Of a stretch of DNA of 64,000 bases, positions 42,931 through 53,700 are shown in pieces (the stretch's first letter is position 1; each line of letters opens with the position of its first letter). The notes under the pieces are model-generated. The model saw only the letters and a list, made by a program, of their open reading frames with translations, did no database searches and was not told the origin of the DNA. Position numbers and translations under genes: made by a program. The stretch lies in assembly GCA_026545765.1 (NCBI GenBank), contig CM048843.1, positions 12,237,501-12,301,500 of the forward strand, written 5' to 3'. This stretch comes from Plantago major. Its lineage: Eukaryota > Streptophyta > Magnoliopsida > Lamiales > Plantaginaceae.

Positions 42931-44713
42931 GTTTGCCATATATCGTTAACACCACTAGTGGAGCAAATAAGTAAATCTCAGTGAGATACATTCAATTATC
43001 GACTATTTTGGTCTTTATTCTACAATCATGCAAACATCTTACATACACCTCAAAGCTCCAAAAAAATATATATAGAGGCCACCTGAAGCTTGGTCGGGGA
43101 CATGTGATTAATGGAGAACACATATATAAAATGAATCTGGAACATTTATTATTGGGAGAATGAAGTATTTTGTTGGAACCTTTTATGAGATGTGAACTTA
43201 CATAATATTTTGAAATCAATCCATATTTTATCACTTGAAATTCAACATCATGATCCACCTAGAAATTTTGCATATAGGCCAGCCAGTCACTTGGGAATGA
43301 CCAAAGTCTACATGATTCCTAACAACCACACGACTTTGGAAATCAAAACTATAAATTAAACAAAGTCTTAGGAATCAAGAAAGATCCAAACAACATAATC
43401 TTCCTCAATAATTTCTTCTGTACTGTATTTTTTAAGAAGACCTGAATTAGGCCATTCCACGTTGCATAAGACAAACTTTCACTAAACCATAGTACAATAG
43501 TATGACATTACAAATTTCAAATTTGTAAAGAAAACATATTTCAAATTCGGAACCCACCAACAAAAAGGCCCATTTGTATCTCAGAGACAAATATCTCATT
43601 CACGTCCAAGAGATATGTGACAAATATAACAAAATATTCTGAAATATCATGGAGACAAATAAATCGAGCATATAGTTTGAAAGAAAATCTAGAAGCATTT
43701 TTTTTTATATATTCTAAAAGAACATATTCAGTAGTTATGCTGGAAAAGTGACTTTATCCCTGGTTTGTGGGTCAAAAATCATAATTTGGGTTCCATTCCC
43801 TACCGCAAATTATGGTGTCCTCTACTTGGTTGATATAATAATTAAACAGCTATAATTTCATTTCTTTCAAACTTAAATCCTGTCTCAAACTTTCGTTATT
43901 TAGAGGGAACACGAAACAATCATGTTCATATTAAAAGAAGTTCATTATTAATTTTTTCAATAATTTTTAATATAACTGTGATGGATCTCGGTATAACATA
44001 CTACATTCATTCCATTAATAACTTCCTAACTTTTTTTTTGTATTTTCGTTAGAAACTTCCTAACCATGGAAAGTTTTTACCCACCTAACTAATTCTTTAT
44101 TAGGCTTTGTTATTTTCAACTGAAAACTTATTCAGTTCAGTTCCGTTCCATTCAGTTCAGTTCAATTATGCTTAGTTATATTTTATACTACAATTCAGTT
44201 CAGTTCAGAAAATTGCAATTAAGAAAATAGAGCCTTACTATTTCTCTTTACTATTTTATCATTATTTTATCTAATCTCTTTCTTACTTTACCATTCCTTA
44301 ATTAAAAAGAAAGTAAGAGACTAGAAAGATTTTAATAGAACGGATGGAGTATTTAACACTATCTTTTATATTGGCTGTTTCATCTACTGTATCACAATTC
44401 ACAAGAGTCTGAAATAATGAAAGGTGTTCAGAGTGGGTCTCCATGCTTAAAGCTTTTAACTCATTCGTTCCACGCCTCTGTCACCCACATGGCATAAACA
44501 ACAAAACAAACTAACTTTCAATTCAACATCAACTAATTAGCAGCATAATGGAAATTTCAATCCCCAGAAAATTAAAGACAGTGCAGCAAGGAGATATTAC
44601 CAGATATATCACCATCAACAGACTCAAAACATGCTAAATTAGTTCACTGCCGACACTTTTAACTAACAATTTTTTTACCAAAAACTCAATCCGCTTGTTT
44701 GGCTTCACACATT
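42931..44713. other. Intergenic, A/T-rich
   Basis: No gene seen. It includes a TTCAGTTCAGTTCC-rich stretch (44130-44215) and a Stowaway-like terminus in reverse near 44341-44351 (CGGATGGAGTA), probably remains of MITEs. Confidence 0.4.
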
Positions 44714-44777
44714 AATTGAGTTTTCTCAATTCCTGTTGAGCTTTTGTAGACTCAACCGGAATTGAGAAAACTCAATT
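44714..44777. repeat. Short perfect foldback
   Basis: Arms AATTGAGTTTTCTCAATTCC (44714-44733) and its exact inverse (44758-44777) are separated by 24 bases, with a further TTGAG/CTCAA pair inside. It could be a tiny MITE or a hairpin RNA source; nothing else supports either. Confidence 0.75.
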
Positions 44778-45124
44778 CAAGTTTGTCCGGCATATTTTGA
44801 ATATACAAGTGACTGAGGACTTACTTAATCACTGAAGTTAATTAACATTCCCAGTAACTTCAACAGTAATTCAGTAAGAGTAACAAAAACAACACAGAAG
44901 GAAAAAAGAAATGGAAACAAAATTGTACAACCGAATTGACATCACGAAAACCTCGTGTTTGAACTGAAAATAAGCTGGAAATCGGCAACATTTTCATTCG
45001 CCTCCACAACCATTCCCAAATCAAGCATCTCAATCCACGCGCCGTCCATAACAAACCTAATCTCATCATCTATTCCCAATCCGAATCCACAATCAATCAA
45101 TCAATCGATCGATTCAGTTCACAA

Positions 45125-45391
45125 TCAGACAGTACACCCGCAGAAAACGAAGAAGAAACAGAAGAACGAAACGAGCGCAACTGACTCCACGGCGGAGATA
45201 ACTGACCAGAGGACATCGTCGATGTCCGGCAGACGGACGCGCGGGGCCCAGCCGAGGCTGCGACTCCAGCTCCAGCTGGGAGTTACGACGGAGGCGAAGA
45301 GGCGCGGCCATCGGAAGAACGACGTGGGGAGGGAGAAGCTCGTGTCGATCCACCGCGAAGCTGACGTGGCGCTCCACCTGATGAACGACAT
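45125..45391 (-). CDS. Small membrane protein, 88 aa, uncharacterised
   Basis: The minus-strand ATG is in a good context (AACGATGTC). The protein starts MSFIRWSATSASRWIDTSF, has a Trp/Pro/Ser-rich middle with RVRLPDIDDVLWSVI, and ends with one strong hydrophobic segment (SVALVSFFCFFFVFCGC). The G+C content here is clearly higher than in the flanks, and a leader of about 110 bases with a TATA-like TTTAAAA lies upstream near 45520-45530 on the minus strand. The LPDIDDV...ESVALV pattern looks conserved, but I cannot name the family. The overlapping 174-codon plus-strand frame (44955-45479) is low in complexity and is rejected in its favour. Confidence 0.65.
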   Translation of the reverse strand: MSFIRWSATSASRWIDTSFSLPTSFFRWPRLFASVVTPSWSWSRSLGWAPRVRLPDIDDVLWSVISAVESVALVSFFCFFFVFCGCTV

Positions 45392-45530
45392 CGTTTCGTT
45401 TAGTTTTCTGGTGGTGGAGTACTGGAGTGAGGAGGGAGATGGAAATGGTGGGAGTGAAATTGGAATTGAAATGAAATGAAATGAGGTTTCAGAATATTCT
45501 CCTGTTTTCTGTGACTGTGGGGTTTTTAAA

Positions 45531-47196
45531 AGGTTTGGTGGATGGATCTGGGCCCTTGGTTTTTACTGTGGTGTGTTTGGGCCGTTGGATTGTTGTTTCG
45601 GTCTATTCGAGGATGAATATGGTTCAAAACTTCCAACTGTAGTGGCAAGCCGGTTTTTTTTAAGAATTTTTCTATACATACGTCCAACTTTTCAATTGAC
45701 CTTAGACAAGCCATGATCCGGTAAAGACCCGGGTTCACCAACCCAAGCCTGCATGTAGTGTGTGTATGTATGTATGTATACTCACTGGATTCCATTTTCA
45801 AAAAATTCTTTTTAAAGGTATCATAGTATTTCTTTAATTAAATACAATAACATCATCATCTTAGTAGAAACATGGAATAGAAACACAGGTCGACTACCAC
45901 GTTCGAGATCGAAATCGAGTTGTTCATTCCAAACTAAGAGCAAGTTTCTTAGAAAAGGAAATTTAGACTCAACCAAATAATATTGGCAATGAGATCTTCT
46001 CAAGATTCTTGTTCACATTCGGAATCGTCGATTTTGTTTTAAAGACCGAAACGTGGGTTGGTTCTTGGTTCCATTCAAATACAATAGGCAAGAGCACTGG
46101 TGAGGGTAGGCTGGGTCAAGGAGGGTCACTCGACCCGGCTCAACTTTTGTCTGGCTCTTAATTATTAGTGATGTATGTCAAATTAAATAGATCTGCATTG
46201 ATATGTTAATGGAATTGGAATAGAAGAAAATCATTCCACACATTGATTCAATTCTATAACCAAAATGAATTATACATAGTTATATAGTAAGTAGTAAATA
46301 GAGAATTTCCCGCGCTAATAGATTATTACTAATTATATTGCTATTAATTTAAGTCATAGTGGTTGTAGAGCTTGTTTTTATGTCGGAGGTTGCAAGTTCG
46401 GAGTCTCAGAATCACCTTGTTTTACTTGTTTTATCTTATTTTAACTTCTTTTTCCCCTTCTCTTGACCCCCCTAAATTTTCCCCTTCTCTTGACCCCCTA
46501 AACTTTCATTCTTGATTCGCCACTGAATAAGAGTGAACTACGGGGGCTTTGATTCCTCTCTACTCTAAAAAGATGCATACAAAACATTATAAAGTGTAAA
46601 GTTTATAGAAATGCAAATGTAGTTTGAATTTTGAAACTATGGCATAGTTGCATTCTAGTCCATTAGGATGTCATTATTAGTAGTGTCTATTAATTTCATT
46701 TTGGCGAAAATTATTTATTTTTGAATTGAAATCTGATAGAAATGCAACAAGGGTTCATTATGAATGGTAATGTCGCCATCTACAGAATCCAGCCAACAAT
46801 TGGCATTTGGCACAACTACAATAGTGAGGATGAGGACTTGAGAGTGCAGCTCATGAGTAACACGATTAAAATTCCAGCTCAATAGTACTATATTAATGTC
46901 GCCTTTCTTCCAACTAAAATCATTTATTAGGCCCAGTTTTTAATTTGTGGATGAAAAACTACTGCACTTCTCCCGTATTTTCAATTTTGTACGTGTAAAC
47001 GGATCATTCTATGGCAACAAATGCCTCCGAGATTCAATATGAGGCGACCTTATATTTATTGTGCATTTTCAAGTGTAAAATTTATCTAATACGTCGCAAT
47101 AGTCGTAATACGTACACGGTAGAAGATCAAGTGAAAGATGGTACCCAACCATCAGAAGGTTAGTTATGAGAAGGTACCTGCTCTCCATCGATTAGA
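45531..47196. other. Intergenic
   Basis: No gene seen. Between about 46095 (CACTGGTGAGGG) and 46525 (GATTCGCCACTG) lies a possible hAT-like MITE, with CAnTGGyGA at both ends and weak flank similarity (GGCAAGAG versus AATAAGAG). A TGTATGTA microsatellite is at 45760-45780. Confidence 0.35.
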
Positions 47197-48099
47197 CAGG
47201 GGTGGCTGGGGTGGCGACCGCCACCCATAAATTTTTTATTTTCTTTGTTACTATAGGTATATTTTAAAAAAATATATGTTCCGCCACCCCTAAATTTTTT
47301 AGTTAGTACATTTAGTTAGTTGTCTTTATAATTAAATAAGTTGAAAAATTTTATAAAATTTGATAAAATTTAATGTAAGTCTCTTGAGATCGGTCTTATG
47401 GAGAGACTATAAGAGACTGACAAACATTATAGTTATATACAAAAATATTAGGGGTTTTACTAAAAATATCGGTGATAAACATATGCATAAAAAATGATAT
47501 AAAATGTATACTCATAAATATTATTGATATTATTTAAAACATTATACATATACTTAAGAAGATCAATCTGTTTCTCAGGTTTCTCACGAATACACATCTA
47601 TTCCAAGACTTTGTGATAAAAGAGATATTTTACTAATTAACTAATTTAAGAGGGTTATACGGACAGTTTTTATACTTTGAAGGCAAGTTCTAAGTGTGAA
47701 TTTTAAGTCATGAAACTTGCAAAGATAAGACTGCAGAGTTAAATGGAGGATGACTTATTGTCTAGCAATTTGATAATGAATATTGCAAAAGTAATTGTTG
47801 AGGGTTTTGCCATTGATTCAATCACAAATGATTTTGAGAAGATGAAGAGAAGTAGAGTACAATTTTCATAGAAGTGGACCATTTATTCATTTTTTGTCTG
47901 CCTTTATATCATGATGTGATTCTTACTTTCCGTTCATTTTACTTGATATTCATATTTAAATGTGCATGATTAATTTGGTGTAAAAAATATTGATCCGACC
48001 GACCCGCCCCGGCCTAACCTGATCTAACTAAATTACATATATAGTGCCCGTGTCATAATACTCTGCCACTCCCACTTTGAAATCCTGGCTCTGCCCCTG
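47197..48099. mobile_element. Probable hAT-like non-autonomous element
   Basis: Starts CAGGGGTGGCTGGGG and ends CTGGCTCTGCCCCTG, whose inverse is CAGGGGCAGAGCCAG. CCATCGA occurs immediately after the right end (48100-48106) and, separated by five extra bases (TTAGA), before the left end (47185-47191). The offset makes the target duplication uncertain. The interior has no coding frame. Confidence 0.5.
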
Positions 48100-48781
48100 C
48101 CATCGAAGAGGCATAAGTCCTCAGAAGGTCTATGTTCCCCTACCACATTAGAGGGATTCCTCCATCAAATATGTAGAAGTCCAGTTAATTTGTGGATTAA
48201 ACTAATGTAATATGATGTGTTTAGATTTTTTTTCTAGGTTATTAACGTAAAACCCATCGCCTTCCCTATTTTCTCACGAGAAATCTTCTATAGATCGAAT
48301 ATATTAGACTTGTGGATGAAAATAAACTACATAATAAGTGTTTTAAATTTATTTGAACTCATTTATCAAGTGGCGTGGGTCATTCTTAACCACATAGTCT
48401 ATAACTTACTTATATACCGGTTTGTGGAAAAATCTCTGATTTTTTCATAAGAGTTAATTACAGTTTATATCATTGAGAAAGACATGTTTCTTAAATAGAT
48501 CCCCGTAAATTTGATAACAATTACATCCAAATGGTCAAAATATATTTTGTAATTACATATAGTTATGGAAATCCAACAAAATTGAATTGAACATCCCATA
48601 TTACCTTAATTCCAATTTAAAAACAAATACATTAAATAATAGAATAATGAATAACTTGCAAAATTGCACATTAGTACCTAGTCTATACATTTGTTAACTT
48701 ATATCTATTATGAGGTTTTCTTTTCTTTCCCCTACATTCTCCAATCTCCACCATTCACACACGCTACCACACACCCACAAT
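48100..48781. other. Intergenic, A/T-rich
   Basis: No gene or repeat recognised. The last eight bases (48774-48781) are the left target duplication of the next element. Confidence 0.4.
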
Positions 48782-50208
48782 CACTGGCGGAGCCAGCATT
48801 TGCCTCACCTGAAATTTTGGTAGCAAAGGCCTACTAGTATTACATCTCCATTACTAGTTTTAATTTTTTCCCACCATTTATTTTTCATCTTCAATCTACC
48901 ATCTTATACAACTTTTCCATCTTTTCTTTCTTTACACCCTTTTTATTTATTTTTGGATTTGACATGTACGGTATTATTTCTTTAACTATTCTACTTGTTT
49001 ACTTATTAGGCACTGTTTCTTTTTTCTTTTTAAGATGATTTCTCCTTCAACAAAATTAATTTCCCTCGTTACAAAAACATATTGTAATATATCTACCGAT
49101 GACCGATCTATGTGTTGCTCGAAAATGAACATTTACTACTATCTTTTTGAAAAAATGATTTAAAATAATAAATATTTAAAAAATATATAAACTGCTACTT
49201 ACCATAATAACAAAAATAATTTGATTTTGTTAGGTCGAGAGCGTTTTTCATCATTTTTTGAAAAAAAAATTGTACTAACCTTCTCGTTTTAGACAGAACA
49301 GAGGGAGTATATAAATATCCTGCTTACGAAAATAGGCAACAATTAATTTATAGGGGTTATTACATATACCCCCTGTTAGATAGGGTCATTGCATTTAAGC
49401 ACCAGTTAGTTCAACAATAACAAACAAATGACAATTAGAGTATTTCTATTACATGTAAGTCCAAAAGTCAAACAAATTTAAAGTGTTGCCAAACATAACC
49501 CTTCAGAAGTTTTTACTGAAAATTGCAAATTTGACCTTAACTTATAACAAATTATATATTTTCCCCAAAATCAAATTAATTTACAACCCCCGGGCCAAAT
49601 TAAATAAAAGATTTTAAAAAAAAAGAAAAAAAGAAATATTAAAACTCCGGTGATCGAGTAATTTGAGTGTGTGAAATTCCGATCCGAGTATTGTTAAATT
49701 CGATGAGCTGTTTCACACAACTCCGACCGGAGCTGCTCCGATCATATTTTTTCTTTTTCTTTTTTAAATTTTTAATAAACTTCCAGTTACGTTCAATTTG
49801 GCCCTAAATTTATTTCTGATTTTGCAATTAAGTCCATAAATTATTTAGAAAGTTTAATTCATGTTATTAAACAATAAATTGGATACTCAACAAAAAATAT
49901 TGGAAGATAAAGGACTTAAGTTGAATTAGAAAGACATTAGGGATATCATTTCAAATTGACAAAATAAGGCCATGTTTGGCATGCATCCTTTGGTCAACGA
50001 AAATGGACCTATATGTAATTGTTGAACTAACTGATGTCCAAGTGTAATTAGAATACCTAAGAGGGGTACTGGATGAAATTCACCCTAATTTATATGTGTG
50101 TGTGAGATTTTTTTGTGATTTAAATCTTTCAAAATTTTACATGTATATAGTTAAAAAAATTTCTTTTCATTGTGCCTTACCTGACATGAATTTCTGGCTC
50201 CGCCACTG
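48782..50208. mobile_element. hAT-superfamily non-autonomous element
   Basis: Starts CACTGGCGGAGCCAG and ends CTGGCTCCGCCACTG; inverted, 14 of 15 bases match. The exact 8-bp target duplication CCCACAAT is at 48774-48781 and 50209-50216, the size typical for hAT. There is no transposase. A further MITE is nested inside (49352-50086), and a Stowaway-type terminus in reverse lies near 49300-49311 (CAGAGGGAGTA). Confidence 0.9.
49352..50086. mobile_element. MITE nested in the hAT element
   Basis: Ends are inverted copies over about 75 bases; CAGTTAGTTCAACAAT is the longest shared block, and the tips are AGGGGTTATTACATA versus AGGGTGAATTTCATC. AATTTAT flanks both ends (49345-49351 and 50087-50093). 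The long inverted repeats and the 7-bp or slightly longer duplication suggest a Mutator-like MITE, related in pattern to 39554-40445. Around 49640-49740 the interior carries CTCCGGTGATCGAG/CTCCGACCGGAGCTGCTCCG words. Confidence 0.78.
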
Positions 50209-50216
50209 CCCACAAT

Positions 50217-50783
50217 AGAAACCCACATAAACTATAACACCTCCAAACAACTTTTAGATTGAAGCTTTTTCTATAGTTAAAAAATGGAGTTGCACACATC
50301 TTTCCTTTTGGAGCTATTACAACTTCAAATTCGGATATGTACATCTTAAAGAATGGAGTTATGACAACTTTTATTTGGAGTTGTTTCAACTCCCAAAACA
50401 ACTCCGTTCTGGAGTTTTTTCGACTCCATTTTTGAAGTCGTACCCTTAATTTGGAGATGTTTTTACCTCTTCAATTGGAGCGCTTCTCAATTGTACAATA
50501 AATCAAAATCAATATCCAACCAAGTCAAGTCTAACTTAGTACCACATAAACGGAGTTTATACATGTAAATTATTGACCTAATGTAATATCTACAAAAATC
50601 AGGGACCAGTGTGCGACGAACTCCTCTAGTAGGGATATATATGTAATTGACGAGATATGATCTTAAACCCCTAAATAACAAAACAGTGGACAAAGATTTA
50701 CATTACAGATTGAACAAAACACAAGTACAGTTCTAGGAACCTAAACTGGAAGCTAAATCTTGTCACTGAAATAGAAGCTCGGT
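50217..50783 (+). other. Upstream region of the ICP55 gene
   Basis: No coding sequence. GGAGTTG-like words recur between 50285 and 50430. The 5' UTR probably starts somewhere after 50690; no clear TATA box was found. Confidence 0.4.
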
Positions 50784-53700
50784 ATGCAAATCCTTCGAAG
50801 AAATCTACTGCGCAGGAACCCCTCCTGTTTCTTCAATCAGGTTCCTACTCTTTTCCTGTTTTTCGCTCGGTTTATTTTCGTGGTTATTTATCTCTTGTTT
50901 GGAGTTGGAGTATATTGATTGCCTTAGTTACTCGAAATTGTTAATTGACTGTTTTGTAATCGTCTACTCTCTACTGTACCCAATTTTTTTTTTTTTTTTG
51001 GTGCACTTACGTCTAATTTTTTTTACCATTTTCATCTTCTCTGTGCACACTTTACCTATTTTTATTATTAAAAAAATGGTTACCCAGTGCCAAACTCAAT
51101 GGGTATATTTCTCTAATAGGAATGGAGTACATTTGAAGCTGCAAGATAAATATCATATGTCAAGTGAAAATATGAGAATTGGTTCAAATTGGTCTCTTTA
51201 TGTTTTGTTATGTTCTTGATTCGCAAGTCTCTGGACTGTTTTCTAGAATGCATTTGTAAGGTAATTTTTTTTACATATTGCAATTTGCAATACCAAATAC
51301 TTGCACACACTGTGTGTGCGCCACGGATACAGGTGGGGTATCTAACCAACACGCTACATGCATATCGTGTACAATGCTACCTCGTGTCCGATAAACAAAG
51401 TGTCATTTCTCTCCACTATAAACTATATTTGGTTCAAAATATCATTGCTTACACAAAATTGAGAGTTTGGAACGAAAATGTGGGATGTGGTTGGAAATGC
51501 GTGTGTTGATTTGAATGATTGGTCTACTTAAAATCGGAACTCACATTGAATGATCCAGAGGTGTAGTTAGGTTTACCTGGAAGTGATCAGTTTGGATGAT
51601 TAAGCTCTTGCATGTGCAATGTAGTTTTGAATCTCTATTTATTTTTCCATTGATATCAAACTATGTTTTCTTTTTTATTTTGTTGGTTTCGGTTGTATCA
51701 ATGATTTTGATACTTGTGGTGGTGTCATCCAGCTCTTGCATTTGCACTGTAGTTTTGAATCTCTATTTTATTTGTTCCATTGATATCAAACTATGTTTTT
51801 TTTTTCTTTTTTCTTTTTTGGTTTCGGTTGTATCAATTACTTTGATACTTGTGGTGGTGTCCACTTGGTGCGTTCTTGTTTCAATTCCATGGTACATAAC
51901 ATGCACTGTATAATTATTAATAGAAGGTTTCTTTTCATTAACTCAGATTCTAATAATGCGAAATGGACTTATTATATGTTTTAAAATGCATGGAGTACTA
52001 CTATAAACTCAGTATCTATATACCTTTTTCGTACTGGATAGATACCGCTGTGTGATTATCCACGCATCATAGGTTGTTATTGAATATTTGAGAATTTTGT
52101 TGATTTTGAGATCATTGAATGGGAAAATTAAAAAGTTTATACTCTACCTCGAAAAAAGGAGGGAGTGGTAGTGTTTCAAGATAGTTTCAAACATTACCAA
52201 AAAACTGAAAGGTTTCTCGTTTTTAGCTGACAGAAGCATATCTATCTATATTCTATATATTACATTAAGCAAAAAAGGTTTGGAGCCATTCTAGGCTATC
52301 CACCTCATTTGATTATGTGGCAAATCTCTATTATGTGATTGGTCCGTTTTTTATATGGTTGTCCATTCTTTTAATTCTGACTGGTCCATTTCCGAACTAC
52401 AACTCATATGTTTAAATTGTTGCCATAAAATCATTTTTGTGAATTATTGTTGCCAAAACATTCACTCAATAATTGTACCTAATTATGGAATATTTGAATT
52501 GCAATTTGTACCCTTAATTACATTGCAAATCTACTCTTCGGGTTAAACAATGTATAATATTCTCCCTTATTTTGTCTTTTCTTATGATAATTTTGAGGAC
52601 TTTCGGAACGGACGGGGAATTAAAATAGTCCATCAATTAATTAGCAGTCATCTAAAAGTTTAGGTGTCGAATTGTAAAGCCTGGACTTAGGGAATTGCTA
52701 TATGATTTTCATTTGGAGATGTCTTATTTGTTGAATGCCTAATTTCCGATTTCATATCGTAATCTTAATTGATTTGGTAGAATTTGATTGCCATTCATCC
52801 ATAGCTCAAGTTTTGATACCTGTATGTTTTTGCACCAATTCATTTTGACGGACTTGATAGAGACGATGAACAGACAAGAAACATTTCAGGCACAGTATCA
52901 AATCAGTAAGTATTAATAGCTCATGATTTGAAGCTACCATAGTTATTTAATTGGTTCAATTTACAACATCATGATATGATGTTATAAATTTCATAACTGG
53001 ACTAAAAATGGGATTTTGTTAGATTATAAAGATTGGGTTATCGTGGATATTTTAGTTAACTTTTAGTGTTGGATTATAAACCTCATGATGGTTTTGTATA
53101 ATCTGATTAATTTGAGTTTTCTTTAATGATGAAATGAAAGTTCATAATTAGTTTACTGACATTTCCAAAGTGTTTTATGATTCAAAAGGAATTGGGTAGA
53201 GAATAATAACAACAACATTTGAAATCTTGAAAATCAAACAAGTAAATGGATCTTATGGAGCATTTTTTGGGTCGGGAAGTTCTGGAATTTGCTATATGGT
53301 CAACAAGATAAGGTAAATTGAAATTTTGAATATTGTTTAAATGGACTAATTATAAAGAATAATTTTAAGAAAGAGATAGTATTTTGTAAATGTGTATATA
53401 TACGAGTATATTATGATTGTATTAGTTGAGCGGGGTAAAAGATACTCCTTTCGTCCCATAACAAATTGCATTCTTTAAATTTCAACATATTTTTAAGTTG
53501 AATTTGACCTTAAATTACTCCTGAATTAATTATATTCGAAAATTTCACGAAGGGTACGTTCATATTATAATTTCGTTAAATGTTTTTACCTGTATAATGT
53601 AAGAGTAATTAGTGGTTAAAATTGACCTCGAAAATTACTCAAAAGTCAAATGTGTCAATTGTTATGGGAGTAATAATTATAAAAATGGAAATGAGATGTT

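Noticed and set aside
44130-44215. TTCAGTTCAG repeats as a CRISPR-like array
   Set aside because: The units are short, contiguous and without unique spacers, in plant nuclear DNA.
44955-45479. 174-codon plus-strand frame
   Set aside because: It overlaps the minus-strand 88-aa frame, starts in sequence with no promoter signs and is low-complexity. The opposite strand has a better start context and a hydrophobic domain.
50899-51509. Frames of about 106 codons in ICP55 intron 1
   Set aside because: They are inside the intron, rich in Phe, Tyr and Leu from A/T-rich sequence, and have no domain or splice support.
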